DNA of 54,789 bases from Calothrix sp. FI2-JRJ7 (GTDB lineage: Bacteria > Cyanobacteriota > Cyanobacteriia > Cyanobacteriales > Nostocaceae). The stretch covers positions 1 through 54,789 of the forward strand of contig JAHHGX010000025.1 of the NCBI GenBank assembly GCA_019359675.1, given 5' to 3'. The translations under genes and the position numbers were made by a program. This document shows positions 14,565 to 23,790 of the stretch, one piece after another (position 1 is the first letter of the stretch; the number at the start of each line of letters is the position of its first letter). The notes beneath the pieces are model-generated. The model ran no database searches, was not told where the DNA came from, and worked only from the letters and a program-made list of their open reading frames with translations.

Positions 14565-16529
14565 TTATTCTGCTGGAATTGCTGGAATATTATCTAGAAA
14601 AGACAAGTTTCCTCCTGGGTTAACAGAAGTCAAGAATTCTCTAACAGCTTCAACTGTTGGCTTGTCATTATCAGGATTGTCATCAGTAAATGGGTTGCCA
14701 GTACTGAATGTTTGAATAATGTTATTCAAGCCTTGTGAATTACTCCCAATCGCGCTGGCAATATTATCTGGTACTTGGTCAGGCAACTCAAAGCCAGAGC
14801 TACCGCCACCTGCGAAGCCGCTACCACCGGAACCACCTCCGAAGCCGCCGCCTCCAAATGGGTTTCCGCCGCCGCTACCAGAGTCGCCACCGCCGAATGG
14901 GTTTCCGCCGCCGCTACCAGAGCCGCCACCGCCAAATGGGTTGCCGCCGCCGCTACCAGAGCCGCCACCGCCGAATGGGTTTCCGCCGCCGCTACCAGAG
15001 CCGCCACCGCCGAATGGGTTTCCGCCGCCGCTACCAGAGCCGCCACCGCCGAATGGGTTTCCGCCGCCGCTACCAGAGCCGCCACCGCCAAATGGGTTGC
15101 CGCCGCCGCTACCAGAGCCGCCGCCTCCAAATGGGTTGCCGCCGCCACCGCTACCGGAACCACCTCCACCGAAGCCGCCGCCTCCAAATGGGTTGCCGCC
15201 GCCACCGCTACCGGAGCCGCTACCTGTACTATCGGTTGTAGAGCCAACTAGACCGCTAACAGCACTGCTTACCATACTAGGTATTCCCAAGTAACTACCA
15301 CCATTTTGTAGGTAGGTTTTGATGCTGTTAGTCAACTCACTAGCAAATGCGCTATTGTCCACAGTTCCACTGCCTGTGGCTGTGTCACTGTTAGAGGTTG
15401 GTATCGTTGAATCACCTATACCACTAGGAATATCGGATGATTGCTGTGTTGGGATGCCACCACCTGCCAGAGGATTGCCGCCACCTGAAGAGTTGCCGCT
15501 TCCACCACCAGATGTGTTATTACCTGCTGGATTTCCTACATTTTGTAATACTCTCCAAGGGTTTCCACTGCCAGCAAATGCTTGAAGGAATGGGTTATCA
15601 GGTGCATTTGGGTTGCCTAAATTCTGAAAAGGACTACCCATTGAGGCGCCGCCACCACCTCCAGATGGGCCACCGCCTCCGAAGCCGCCACTGGAGCCGC
15701 CGCCAGATGAACCACCGCCTCCGAAGCCGCCACTGGAGCCACCGCCAGGTGCGCCACCGCCACTAGAGCTATCGCCTCCGGCAACACCTAGAAATGGGTT
15801 GTTTTCACCCAAGCGCGAAAATACTCCAATTACGCCGCCAGCTGCGCCACCACTGGAGCTACCACCGCTACCTAAGCCGCCACCTGTACTGCCGCCACTT
15901 ACTGAGCCTGGTGTAGTGGCGCCACCTGTACTGCCGCCACTTACTGAGCCTGGTGTAGTGGCGCCACCTGTGGAACCACCGTTGCTAAGAGGATTTTGAC
16001 CAGGAACACCTACATTCCCAAATATATCTTCTGGCCCATCTATACCTGGTATACTAAGCAAGCGACCGAAAGGGCTTTGACTCAAGTCTGGGGTACCTGT
16101 GCCGCCGCCTCCAAATGGACTTCCGCCGCCGCTACCACCGGAGCTTCCGCCACCTCCAAATGGGCTTCCGCCGCCGCTACCACCGGAGCTTCCGCCACCA
16201 AAGCCGCCGCCTCCAAATGGACTTCCGCCGCTACCACCGGAGCTTCCGCCACCAAAGCCGCTGCCTCCAAATGAACTTCCGCCGCTACCACCGGAGCTTC
16301 CGCCACCAAAGCCGCTGCCTCCAAATGGACTTCCGCCGCTACCACCGGAACCTCCACCAAAGCCGCCGCTACTGGAGCTACGACCTCCGAAACCGCCCAT
16401 TGATCCGGCGCCACCAAAGCCGCCACTTCCCAGTGAACTACCACCGCCACCTAAATCAGTTGTCAAACTGACACCAGGTATTTGATTGTTGTTGTTACTA
16501 ACACCATCGGTTATTGCCACAACATTCAT
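14565..16529 (-). CDS. Gly-rich SPF/NPF-repeat protein, 654 aa
   Basis: I do not recognise the family. After a short N-terminus (MNVVAITDGVSNNNNQIPGV) nearly the whole protein (about 27-577) is Gly/Ser-rich low complexity. It has SPFGG units in the first third and about eight near-perfect 13-residue units GSGSGGGNPFGGG in the last third. The C-terminal 75 residues are non-repetitive and acidic, with a helix and conserved-looking NPF (STGNPFTDDNPDNDKPTVEA). There is no obvious signal peptide, membrane segment or catalytic motif. It precedes its paralog at 12308-14389 on the same strand, 175 bases apart, with a hairpin between. It is most likely disordered and structural; extracellular placement is inference. 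Confidence 0.8.
   Translation of the reverse strand: MNVVAITDGVSNNNNQIPGVSLTTDLGGGGSSLGSGGFGGAGSMGGFGGRSSSSGGFGGGSGGSGGSPFGGSGFGGGSSGGSGGSSFGGSGFGGGSSGGSGGSPFGGGGFGGGSSGGSGGGSPFGGGGSSGGSGGGSPFGGGGTGTPDLSQSPFGRLLSIPGIDGPEDIFGNVGVPGQNPLSNGGSTGGATTPGSVSGGSTGGATTPGSVSGGSTGGGLGSGGSSSGGAAGGVIGVFSRLGENNPFLGVAGGDSSSGGGAPGGGSSGGFGGGGSSGGGSSGGFGGGGPSGGGGGASMGSPFQNLGNPNAPDNPFLQAFAGSGNPWRVLQNVGNPAGNNTSGGGSGNSSGGGNPLAGGGIPTQQSSDIPSGIGDSTIPTSNSDTATGSGTVDNSAFASELTNSIKTYLQNGGSYLGIPSMVSSAVSGLVGSTTDSTGSGSGSGGGGNPFGGGGFGGGGSGSGGGGNPFGGGGSGSGGGNPFGGGGSGSGGGNPFGGGGSGSGGGNPFGGGGSGSGGGNPFGGGGSGSGGGNPFGGGGSGSGGGNPFGGGDSGSGGGNPFGGGGFGGGSGGSGFAGGGSSGFELPDQVPDNIASAIGSNSQGLNNIIQTFSTGNPFTDDNPDNDKPTVEAVREFLTSVNPGGNLSFLDNIPAIPAE
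14850..15230 (-). repeat. 39-bp tandem coding repeats (GSGSGGGNPFGGG)
   Basis: Nearly identical 39-bp units encode 13 residues each. Six to eight are almost perfect, flanked by more diverged units. The DNA on either strand is so biased that several shadow frames stay open across it. Confidence 0.9.
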
Positions 16530-17083
16530 CCTTTAATTTCAAGTTAGAAAAATTTCACAAACACTAATATCAGACGCACAAATTAAGCCTGTTCTGTAAC
16601 TTCCTAGCTTTGTGTTTGATTTACTCAAGCTAGTTAGTTCTAAATTAGTTAGTAGCGTAATTAAGCTAGTAATTCTTTAAGCTGGCTAAATAACTGTTGA
16701 GTTACTAATATTTAACAGTAACATACGCTACCATCACACCAAAACTTTAATATATATAGATAGCGATTACAATGAATAATATTTTGATATACCTATCAAT
16801 TTTTTCGAGATTTTGTTTGAACTGTACCCTACAAGTTTTTTCAGGCATAAATAAATTTACAAAAAGCATATTAAATTAATTAAATAATAATGTGATACAT
16901 CTCACTATATATCTTAATAATTAAAATATTTAATCACAAATGCAATTTTTTCTTATGTAAATTAATTGTTTGATTAAGTAAGCCAAAAAAGCATCACAAA
17001 AAGCACAACCTGCCTTAATTAGGTAGGGCTTTTTGTAATGCATTTATGGAAAGATGAAATGAATAAATTTTAATTTATACTTG
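16530..17083. other. Intergenic region between aroF and the NPF-repeat genes
   Basis: No gene is visible. The right end holds the terminator of the scytonemin block (16996-17035). The AT-rich remainder should contain the promoter of the 654-residue protein gene, read on the minus strand. I see no further defined element. Confidence 0.6.
16996..17035 (-). terminator. Terminator at the end of the scytonemin/trp block
   Basis: ACAAAAAGC pairs with GCTTTTTGT and an inner CCTGCC/GGTAGG stem adds to the hairpin, 49 bases after the aroF stop codon. On the minus strand it ends in GCTTTTTGTG followed by another T-run (CTTTTTTGG). Confidence 0.75.
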
Positions 17084-18151
17084 TTACACCAATGCTGGTA
17101 TTAACGATGTTTCTTCCCAACGTTCAACAGCTTTACCAAAAACTGAAATTTCTTTAACCAGCTTGTCGAAACTGTCGGGAGTTAAAGATTGAGGACCATC
17201 AGATAATGCTTTAGCTGGGTTTGGATGTACTTCAATCATTAATGAGTCGGCGCCTGCTGCGATAGCTGCTTTTGCCATTGGCGCCACGTATTCTGATTTA
17301 CCAGTTGCATGACTGGGGTCAACCATAATTGGTAAGTGTGTTAGCTGACGCAGTACTGGAATTGCTGATAAATCTAAAACGTTGCGGGTGTATTTATCAT
17401 CGCATGTTCTAATGCCGCGCTCACAGAAGATTACATTGGGGTTTCCTGCTGCAAGAATATATTCTGCTGACATTAACCATTCATCGATGGTGGCAGATAA
17501 ACCGCGTTTTAACAACACAGGCTTATTTTGGGCACCGACTTTTTTAAGCAGCGAGAAGTTTTGCATGTTGCGGGCGCCAACTTGGATAATGTCCGCAACA
17601 CTACTAATAGCTGGTAAGTCAGCAGTATCCATAACTTCAGTAATGATGCCTAAACCAGTCGCTTTACGTGCTGCATCTAATAATTGCAGTGCGCTTTCAC
17701 CGTGTCCTTGGAATGCATATGGTGAAGTACGAGGCTTAAAGGCGCCTCCTCGTAAAAACTTAGCTCCCGCAGCTTTGACTCGTTGTGCGGTTTCAACAAT
17801 CATCGCTTCGTTTTCAACTGAACAAGGCCCTGCTACTAAGACAACAGGATGGTTTTCACCAAAGTAAACATCACCATTGGGAGTAGGAACGATAACTTCG
17901 CTTGCTTCACCATAGCGAAATTCACGACTCGCACGCTTGAATGCTTTCTCGATATGCAATACTTGTTCAATCCAAGGGCTTATTTTTTGGATGTGGAATG
18001 GGTCAACAGTGGCAGTATCACCAATAAGTCCTAGCACAATTTTATGCTTACCAACACTTTTCTCGATTGTAACGTTCAAAGATTGGTTAACTTCTTCAAC
18101 GATATGCTCAATTTCAACTGCTGGAGTACCAGATTTAAGAACTACTAACAT
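17084..18151 (-). CDS. aroF: 3-deoxy-7-phosphoheptulonate (DAHP) synthase
   Basis: The 355-residue enzyme is a type I-beta DAHP synthase: an N-terminal ferredoxin-like regulatory domain (about 1-85) precedes the TIM barrel. Barrel motifs include VAGPCSVE, RGGAFKPRTSPYAFQG, LLKRG and MVDPSHATGK. It condenses phosphoenolpyruvate and erythrose 4-phosphate as the first step of the shikimate pathway. As the last gene of the scytonemin block it is a dedicated copy that pulls carbon towards tryptophan and prephenate. A T4G3-type repeat (18161-18189) lies between it and trpB. The symbol aroG is used for the corresponding gene in other scytonemin clusters. Confidence 0.95.
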   Translation of the reverse strand: MLVVLKSGTPAVEIEHIVEEVNQSLNVTIEKSVGKHKIVLGLIGDTATVDPFHIQKISPWIEQVLHIEKAFKRASREFRYGEASEVIVPTPNGDVYFGENHPVVLVAGPCSVENEAMIVETAQRVKAAGAKFLRGGAFKPRTSPYAFQGHGESALQLLDAARKATGLGIITEVMDTADLPAISSVADIIQVGARNMQNFSLLKKVGAQNKPVLLKRGLSATIDEWLMSAEYILAAGNPNVIFCERGIRTCDDKYTRNVLDLSAIPVLRQLTHLPIMVDPSHATGKSEYVAPMAKAAIAAGADSLMIEVHPNPAKALSDGPQSLTPDSFDKLVKEISVFGKAVERWEETSLIPALV

Positions 18152-18160
18152 AAGATTTTA

Positions 18161-18189
18161 GGTTTTGGGTTTTGGGTTTTGGGTTTCGG
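18161..18189. repeat. TTTTGGG tandem repeat before aroF
   Basis: GGTTTTGGG, TTTTGGG, TTTTGGG and TTTCGG follow one another on the plus strand, the template strand of the operon. It separates trpB from aroF and lies about ten bases before the aroF start codon, so the transcript leader is C-rich. Confidence 0.85.
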
Positions 18190-18192
18190 TCT

Positions 18193-19428
18193 TTACATGA
18201 CTTTTGCAACAGTTTGGACATCTTTATCACCTCTACCAGAGCAGTTGATAACGATGCGCGCATTGTCATGAATTTGCGGACAAAGTTTGTCTAAGTAAGC
18301 AATTGCGTGTGCTGTTTCTAAGGCTGGAATGATGCCTTCAAGTTTTGCTAAACGTTGGAATGCAGCTAGTGCTTCTTTGTCGGTGACGCTGTAATATTCT
18401 GCACGTCCAATATCTTTTAAATAGCTGTGTTCAGGCCCAACACCTGGATAATCTAAACCAGCGCTAATTGAATGTGCTTCGATTACCTGACCGTCATCAT
18501 CTTGCAGCAAATAACTCATTGCACCGTGCAAAACTCCTACACGTCCATATGTTAAAGTTGCAGCGTGTTTATCGGTATTAACTCCTTCACCTGCTGCTTC
18601 AACACCGATAATACGCACTGTTGGTTCATCAACAAATTCGCTAAATAAGCCAATTGCATTGGAACCACCTCCTACACAAGCAAGTAAGATATCAGGCAGT
18701 CCACCCCATTTTTCCTGACATTGAACGCGAGTTTCTTTACCAATTACTACATGAAAGTCACGTACTATCATCGGGTAAGGATGAGGACCTGCAACTGAAC
18801 CTAATATGTAATGAGTAGTTTCAACGTTTGTAACCCAGTCGCGAATTGCTTCTGATGTTGCATCTTTTAAAGTGCCTGTACCTGCTTCTACTGGACGAAC
18901 TTCGGCGCCCATCAAACGCATTCTAAACACGTTTAATGCTTGACGCTCCATATCTTGAACACCCATATAAATGATGCACTCAAGACCGAAACGCGCGCAC
19001 ACAGTCGCAGTTGCAACTCCATGCTGTCCCGCTCCAGTTTCTGCAATAATCCGCTTTTTGCCCATGCGTTTTGCTAACAAAACCTGTGCTAAAGCATTAT
19101 TGATTTTATGGGCGCCTGTATGATTTAAATCTTCGCGCTTTAAGTAAATTTGGGCGCCACTACCGTCTGGACGGGCATAGTGTTCTGTCAGACGTTCAGC
19201 AAAATACAATGGGCTAGGTCTGCCTACATAATCGCGAAGTAAACCTTGCAGTTCTGCTTGAAAGTCAGCTTGATTACAATAGTCGTAATATGCTGTTTCT
19301 AGCTCTGCAAGTGCAGGCATTAAAGTCTCTGGTACGTACTTACCGCCGAATCTGCCGAACCTACCGTTTTTACCAGGACGTTGTGTTGTGTCTGAATCAG
19401 ATGTTGTAATATTGGCAATACTGACCAT
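18193..19428 (-). CDS. trpB: Tryptophan synthase beta subunit
   Basis: The 411-residue protein is a full-length TrpB1-type subunit. The PLP Lys lies in [20 protein letters not shown], with ETGAGQHG after it and the phosphate-binding loop in [10 protein letters not shown]. It makes tryptophan from indole and serine in complex with TrpA. I chose the ATG before VSIANITT because GGAGG stands ten bases upstream; an upstream ATG would add seven residues. It lies downstream of trpA in the scytonemin block, separated by an AGAAACCCGG-type repeat. Confidence 0.96.
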   Translation of the reverse strand: MVSIANITTSDSDTTQRPGKNGRFGRFGGKYVPETLMPALAELETAYYDYCNQADFQAELQGLLRDYVGRPSPLYFAERLTEHYARPDGSGAQIYLKREDLNHTGAHKINNALAQVLLAKRMGKKRIIAETGAGQHGVATATVCARFGLECIIYMGVQDMERQALNVFRMRLMGAEVRPVEAGTGTLKDATSEAIRDWVTNVETTHYILGSVAGPHPYPMIVRDFHVVIGKETRVQCQEKWGGLPDILLACVGGGSNAIGLFSEFVDEPTVRIIGVEAAGEGVNTDKHAATLTYGRVGVLHGAMSYLLQDDDGQVIEAHSISAGLDYPGVGPEHSYLKDIGRAEYYSVTDKEALAAFQRLAKLEGIIPALETAHAIAYLDKLCPQIHDNARIVINCSGRGDKDVQTVAKVM

Positions 19429-19462
19429 TTTTTGACATCCTCCATTCATTGCAATCTGTAAC

Positions 19463-19529
19463 CAGAAACCGGGTTTTTTGTAATAACTTTGAGTTCTATT
19501 GAAATCTATAACGAAAAACCCGGTTTCTT
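19463..19529. repeat. AGAAACCCGGTTTCT paired repeat, copy 2
   Basis: CAGAAACCGGGTTTTTT and AAAAACCCGGTTTCTT flank about 35 bases between the trpA stop and trpB start. It is one of several palindromic elements sitting in the gaps of the biosynthetic block. Confidence 0.75.
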
Positions 19530-19530
19530 T

Positions 19531-20343
19531 TTAACCAACTGTTTGTAGTGATGGAGAAACAGCAGCTTTTAGTTCTTGACATAGTTGTTTGACTGCTTGA
19601 AGACCATCTTCAGGATTTTCAGCAGCAAGACGTTGAACAAAAGCACTGCCTACAATTACTGCATCTGCTCCCCATTCACGTACTTGTTTAGCTTGTTCTG
19701 GGCTTGATATTCCAAAACCTACACCAATTGGTTTGTTTGTAATATCTCGCATTTCTATAATTAAATCTTTGACTCGCTCTTGGATTTGATTTCGCATACC
19801 TGTTACCCCTGTCAAGCTAACTAGATATATGAACCCTTGTGAGGAATGAGCAATTGCTTCAATTCTATCTTTTGAGCTTGTCGGCGCCACAAGTAAAATC
19901 ACTTCAATTCCAAATTTTGTTGCAGCTTGAATTAAGGGTGAAGATTCTTCAAGAGGTAAATCGGGAACGACTAATCCTTTAACTCCTACTTTAGCTATTT
20001 CTTGTAAGAATGTCTCAGTCCCAAGGTTGAGAATGGGGTTGTAATATGTGAACAAAATGATTGGCGCCTGCAAATCAGGAGTTACTTCTGCTAGCATTTC
20101 TAGCACATGTTCTAATTTTGTTCCTTGTAAAAGTGCGCGAGTTGCCGCAGCTTGAATAACCGGACCATCTGCTAATGGGTCAGAGTAGGGAACACCTAAT
20201 TCAATAAAGTCAGCACCATTACTGTCTAAAATCCGAAGTGCTTTTGCGGTGGTGGCTATATCAGGGTCTGATGCTGTAATGAAGGGAATCAGCGCACATT
20301 GATTGCGATTTCGTAAAGCTTGAAAGCGATTAGATATTATCAT
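19531..20343 (-). CDS. trpA: Tryptophan synthase alpha subunit
   Basis: The 270-residue TIM-barrel protein shows the TrpA active site: catalytic Glu in [20 protein letters not shown], catalytic Asp in [11 protein letters not shown], and the phosphate loop GFGISSPEQ. It cleaves indole-3-glycerol phosphate and channels indole to TrpB. Its start overlaps the end of trpC by 14 bases, suggesting translational coupling. It is part of the tryptophan supply of the scytonemin block. Confidence 0.96.
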   Translation of the reverse strand: MIISNRFQALRNRNQCALIPFITASDPDIATTAKALRILDSNGADFIELGVPYSDPLADGPVIQAAATRALLQGTKLEHVLEMLAEVTPDLQAPIILFTYYNPILNLGTETFLQEIAKVGVKGLVVPDLPLEESSPLIQAATKFGIEVILLVAPTSSKDRIEAIAHSSQGFIYLVSLTGVTGMRNQIQERVKDLIIEMRDITNKPIGVGFGISSPEQAKQVREWGADAVIVGSAFVQRLAAENPEDGLQAVKQLCQELKAAVSPSLQTVG

Positions 20344-21166
20344 TTGATGTGTTACCTAAGAGATGACGTACTGCTTGTTTGATATCAGGTTGTTTAACTA
20401 GTGATTCGCCTACTAAGACGGCACGGGCGCCTGCCTTTTTAACGAAGCTTAAGTCTTCAGATGTATATATCCCAGACTCACTGACAATAGTTATATTTAA
20501 ATCTTGAATTTGTTGCTGTCGCTGCGTTAATAATTGTTCAGTAACATGAATGTCTAGACTAAAATTTTCGAGATTACGGTTGTTAATACCGACTAAAGAC
20601 ACACCATCAAGTTTCAGTACTCGGTCGAGTTCCTCTAAAGTGTGAACTTCTACTAAAGCTGTCATTCCTAAACTATGAATTGTTTGTAGAAATGACTGAA
20701 GTTGAGAATCACTTAGTATTGCCGCAATTAGCAATACAGCATCGGCGCCATTATTTCGCGCCAGGTATATTTGATAAGGTTTGATAATAAATTCTTTACA
20801 TAGTAGAGGTAGTTTGACCGCTGAACGAACTTTGCGAAGATTATCAAAACTACCTTGAAAAAACTTCTCATCAGTTAGCACGGAGATGCAAGCTGCACCA
20901 TTATCTTCATAAGCGCACGCTATCTCAACTGCATCAAAGTCTTCTCTAATTACTCCTTTACTTGGAGAAGCTTTTTTTACTTCTGCAATTAAACTTGGAT
21001 GATGAGGACTTTGCTGTAGTGCCTGCAAAAAATTCTGTACTGGTGAAGATTGATTTAATTGCTGCTGTAAAGAAGTTAATGGCAGTTCTTCTTCCATTTG
21101 TGCGACTTCTTTTGTCTTATGCAGCACAATTTCTTCAAGAATATGACGAGTGACTGATTTTGTCAT
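20330..21166 (-). CDS. trpC: Indole-3-glycerol phosphate synthase
   Basis: The protein of 278 residues has the IGPS signatures [36 protein letters not shown] and IVSESGIY, and no fused phosphoribosylanthranilate isomerase domain. It closes the indole ring in tryptophan synthesis. An upstream ATG at 21247 would add 27 residues, but these lie entirely within a palindromic repeat (21176-21256), so I start at the ATG before [13 protein letters not shown]. It overlaps trpA by 14 bases. Confidence 0.95.
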   Translation of the reverse strand: MTKSVTRHILEEIVLHKTKEVAQMEEELPLTSLQQQLNQSSPVQNFLQALQQSPHHPSLIAEVKKASPSKGVIREDFDAVEIACAYEDNGAACISVLTDEKFFQGSFDNLRKVRSAVKLPLLCKEFIIKPYQIYLARNNGADAVLLIAAILSDSQLQSFLQTIHSLGMTALVEVHTLEELDRVLKLDGVSLVGINNRNLENFSLDIHVTEQLLTQRQQQIQDLNITIVSESGIYTSEDLSFVKKAGARAVLVGESLVKQPDIKQAVRHLLGNTSNDNI

Positions 21167-21175
21167 GTTTAAAGT

Positions 21176-21256
21176 GTAGGTTGGGTGGAGGCTTTGCGGA
21201 ACCCAACATGTTAAATAAGGATATGATGTTGGGTTCCGTCCCTCCACCCAACCTAC
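21176..21256. repeat. GTAGGTTGGGTGGA long palindromic repeat
   Basis: GTAGGTTGGGTGGAGG with GGAACCCAACAT forms an inverted repeat with ATGTTGGGTTCC and CCTCCACCCAACCTAC, giving an 81-base hairpin between trpEG and trpC. Related shorter copies lie at 46482-46516, 50939-50968 and 54221-54275. Confidence 0.85.
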
Positions 21257-21262
21257 TGTTGA

Positions 21263-23461
21263 TTACGTGTTAACTATTAACTCATTGTACTGTGTATATT
21301 TAGCAACTACATTTTTAATGATTGCCAAACCGACACTTCCTGTTAAAGTCATTATTGACTCAGGATGAAATTGCACTGCTGCTATGGGTAATGATTGATG
21401 CTCAATTCCCATAATTACTTCGTCTTCAGTTATTGCTGTTACCTTGAGTTGGGATGGTAATTTTTCTGGGTTAGCGTATAACGAGTGATAACGACCGACG
21501 GGGAAAGTTTCGGGTAAACCTTTAAACAGTACGCTGTTGCTATCTGTGACTATAAGTTGCGATGGTTTACCATGTTGCGGGTAGTCAAGAACATTTAGTT
21601 CACCACCGAATGCTTCAACTATGCCTTGCAAACCTAAACATACACCAAATATTGGAATATTACGTTTAACACAAGCGTGTACTGTTTCTGGAACCTTGAA
21701 ATCTTTTGGTCTACCAGGTCCAGGAGATAATACCACCAAATCAGGGCGTTCATCATCAAAGACTGATTCCGAAAACCCGTGTCTTAAGGTTTTAACTGTG
21801 GCGCCGCAGGAGCGAATATAGTTAGCAAGGGTATGAACGAACGAGTCTTCGTGGTCTATAAGTAAAATATGTTTTCCAGGTTTAACATCGGGTATAGTGT
21901 CGATTACGTTAAAACTAGAGTTGATTTTTACTATCTCTTCTATGTCCTTACTACGACGAATTGTTTCAAATAATGCTGCCGCTTTTGTAATTGTCTCCTG
22001 TTCTTCTGCCTGTGGTATTGAGTCGTAGAGTACTGTGGCACCAACTCTAACTTCTGCAACAGTATCTTTTAATCGAATTGTTCGCAAAATTAACCCGGTA
22101 TTGAAATTACCGTTAAAGGTTAACCAACCAACGGCACCGCCATACCAACGTCTAGCGCTACGTTCGTGCTGTTCAATAAATTGCATTGCCCAGCGTTTTG
22201 GGGCACCTGTTACAGTTACAGCCCATGTATGCGTTAAAAATGCGTCTAAAGCGTCAAACTCTGGACGTAATATCCCTTCAACATGGTCTACGGTGTGAAT
22301 CAAATGACTATACAATTCAATTTGGCGCCGACCGATAACTCGTACTGAACCTGGTTCACAAATACGCGATTTATCATTACGGTCAACATCGGTACACATC
22401 GTTAACTCTGACTCATCTTTATATGAGTTGAGCAGTTGACGTATTTGGTCGGCATCGTCAATCGCATCTTGTCCTCGTGTAATAGTCCCACTGATAGGAC
22501 AAGTTTCGATCCGCCTACCTTCAACTCGCACGAACATTTCTGGAGAGGCGCCAATTAAAAATTCACCACCAAGGTTAAATAGAAACCCGTAAGGACTAGG
22601 ATTAATTTGCCTTAAAGTTTGAAATAACTTGCTTGGCAACTCATCACAACTCTCAAAGAAGCTTTGACTGGGAACAACTTCAAACAAATCGCCACGTTTA
22701 AAATAATCGAGCGCGACTGTTACTAAAGAAGCATACTCTCCTGGTGCGTGGTCTGCCTTGGATGTGACTTGAGTATTTTTACCGCGATAATTAATTGATT
22801 CACCGACTCGCGCTAAAGTGTTTGTACTACGCCCGTTGATTTCAAATTCATATTCTACCCGGTACGCTTTCTGCTGGTAATAATCAACTACTACAAGCTC
22901 ATCAGGCAAATATAGTACCAAATCGCGCTGGTCACTTGGACGTTGCAAGGTTTGCTCGATTGGTTCAAACTGAAAAACTAAATCATAACCAAAGGCGCCG
23001 TAAAGCCCTAAATGTTCGTCATCATCACTGGCCAAAACATGTAAAATCTCGCGAACGACACTAAACGCCGAGGGTTGCTTACTGCGTTCTTCTTCTGTGA
23101 ACGTTTTAGTAGCAGCTTTTATATTTCCAGTAATACAGTTATGGCTTTGAACAACTTCGCATAACTGCTCATGCGCTGATAAATGTTCGTAAAGTAGCGG
23201 GATGAAAACTTGACCTCGCTCGTTAAGCGCTGTAAACGTAAAACTTTTTTCTCGTGTCGCTAATTCCAACGGTGGGTTTACAAAGCCAATTGCCCATCGT
23301 CGATATCGACCTGGGTATTCATAACTACTATTAAGTAATCCGCCACGCTGCGAATCTAAACGAAATAGTATATCATCTAGCGCAGTATCCATTTTAACCT
23401 CGGTAATGCAGCGTGAGACGCGAACACCACCTTCTGTTACATAGGAGTAATTATCAGTCAT
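21263..23461 (-). CDS. trpE: Anthranilate synthase, fused TrpE-TrpG
   Basis: The 732-residue protein joins a chorismate-binding TrpE domain (to about 510) and a class I glutamine amidotransferase domain (about 535-725). TrpE motifs include FEVVPSQ, PSPYGFLFNLGGEFLIGASP, ISGTITRG and TGAPKRWAMQ. The amidotransferase has the nucleophile Cys in FGVCLGLQG and the His-Glu pair in FHPESIMT. It makes anthranilate from chorismate and glutamine. Fused enzymes of this kind occur in some cyanobacteria and rhizobia. The ATG at 23461 is preferred to an upstream TTG. It is the first trp gene of the block, 330 bases after eboE. No trpD gene follows. Confidence 0.95.
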   Translation of the reverse strand: MTDNYSYVTEGGVRVSRCITEVKMDTALDDILFRLDSQRGGLLNSSYEYPGRYRRWAIGFVNPPLELATREKSFTFTALNERGQVFIPLLYEHLSAHEQLCEVVQSHNCITGNIKAATKTFTEEERSKQPSAFSVVREILHVLASDDDEHLGLYGAFGYDLVFQFEPIEQTLQRPSDQRDLVLYLPDELVVVDYYQQKAYRVEYEFEINGRSTNTLARVGESINYRGKNTQVTSKADHAPGEYASLVTVALDYFKRGDLFEVVPSQSFFESCDELPSKLFQTLRQINPSPYGFLFNLGGEFLIGASPEMFVRVEGRRIETCPISGTITRGQDAIDDADQIRQLLNSYKDESELTMCTDVDRNDKSRICEPGSVRVIGRRQIELYSHLIHTVDHVEGILRPEFDALDAFLTHTWAVTVTGAPKRWAMQFIEQHERSARRWYGGAVGWLTFNGNFNTGLILRTIRLKDTVAEVRVGATVLYDSIPQAEEQETITKAAALFETIRRSKDIEEIVKINSSFNVIDTIPDVKPGKHILLIDHEDSFVHTLANYIRSCGATVKTLRHGFSESVFDDERPDLVVLSPGPGRPKDFKVPETVHACVKRNIPIFGVCLGLQGIVEAFGGELNVLDYPQHGKPSQLIVTDSNSVLFKGLPETFPVGRYHSLYANPEKLPSQLKVTAITEDEVIMGIEHQSLPIAAVQFHPESIMTLTGSVGLAIIKNVVAKYTQYNELIVNT

Positions 23462-23790
23462 GAGCAATGTTTTGAGATTAGTTATTCGTCATTCAAATAT
23501 TCAGATTTAAATAACTATAGCATTTCTAAATCATTCGTAAACTCTGCATTGTAGAAACGCTTTTTACTGCGCTTTTACAGCTACAAAATGAAATGTTTAA
23601 TCGCTATTTTATATTAGTTCAATATAGCTAAATTACTTACGCCTATTTTATGAACATTTTTTTGCTAGATGTATCAGTTTTTTCGATAATTCTGCAAATA
23701 ATATTTTGGGATTTTTTGGCGCTAGATTAACTAAATTTTGCTTCTTCCTAAAGTTAGATATAAAAAAAGATATTCAATTTTAATCTACAC
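23462..23790. other. Intergenic region between eboE and trpEG
   Basis: No gene is visible in this AT-rich gap, the largest inside the 18-gene block. It could hold an internal promoter for the trp-aroF segment on the minus strand. No clear promoter or palindrome was seen. Confidence 0.5.

Noticed and set aside
14850-15230. Possible CRISPR-like array because of regular 39-bp repeats
   Set aside because: The units are contiguous, with no unique spacers, and are in frame with a protein repeat.
14719-16485. Several plus- and minus-frame open frames across the second Gly-rich gene
   Set aside because: They are frame shadows of the 39-bp and related repeats in the gene at 14565-16529 and consist only of Pro, Ala/Val or Arg/His runs.
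21167-21247. Longer N-terminus for TrpC
   Set aside because: The extra 27 codons are derived from a palindromic repeat and have no counterpart in IGPS proteins.
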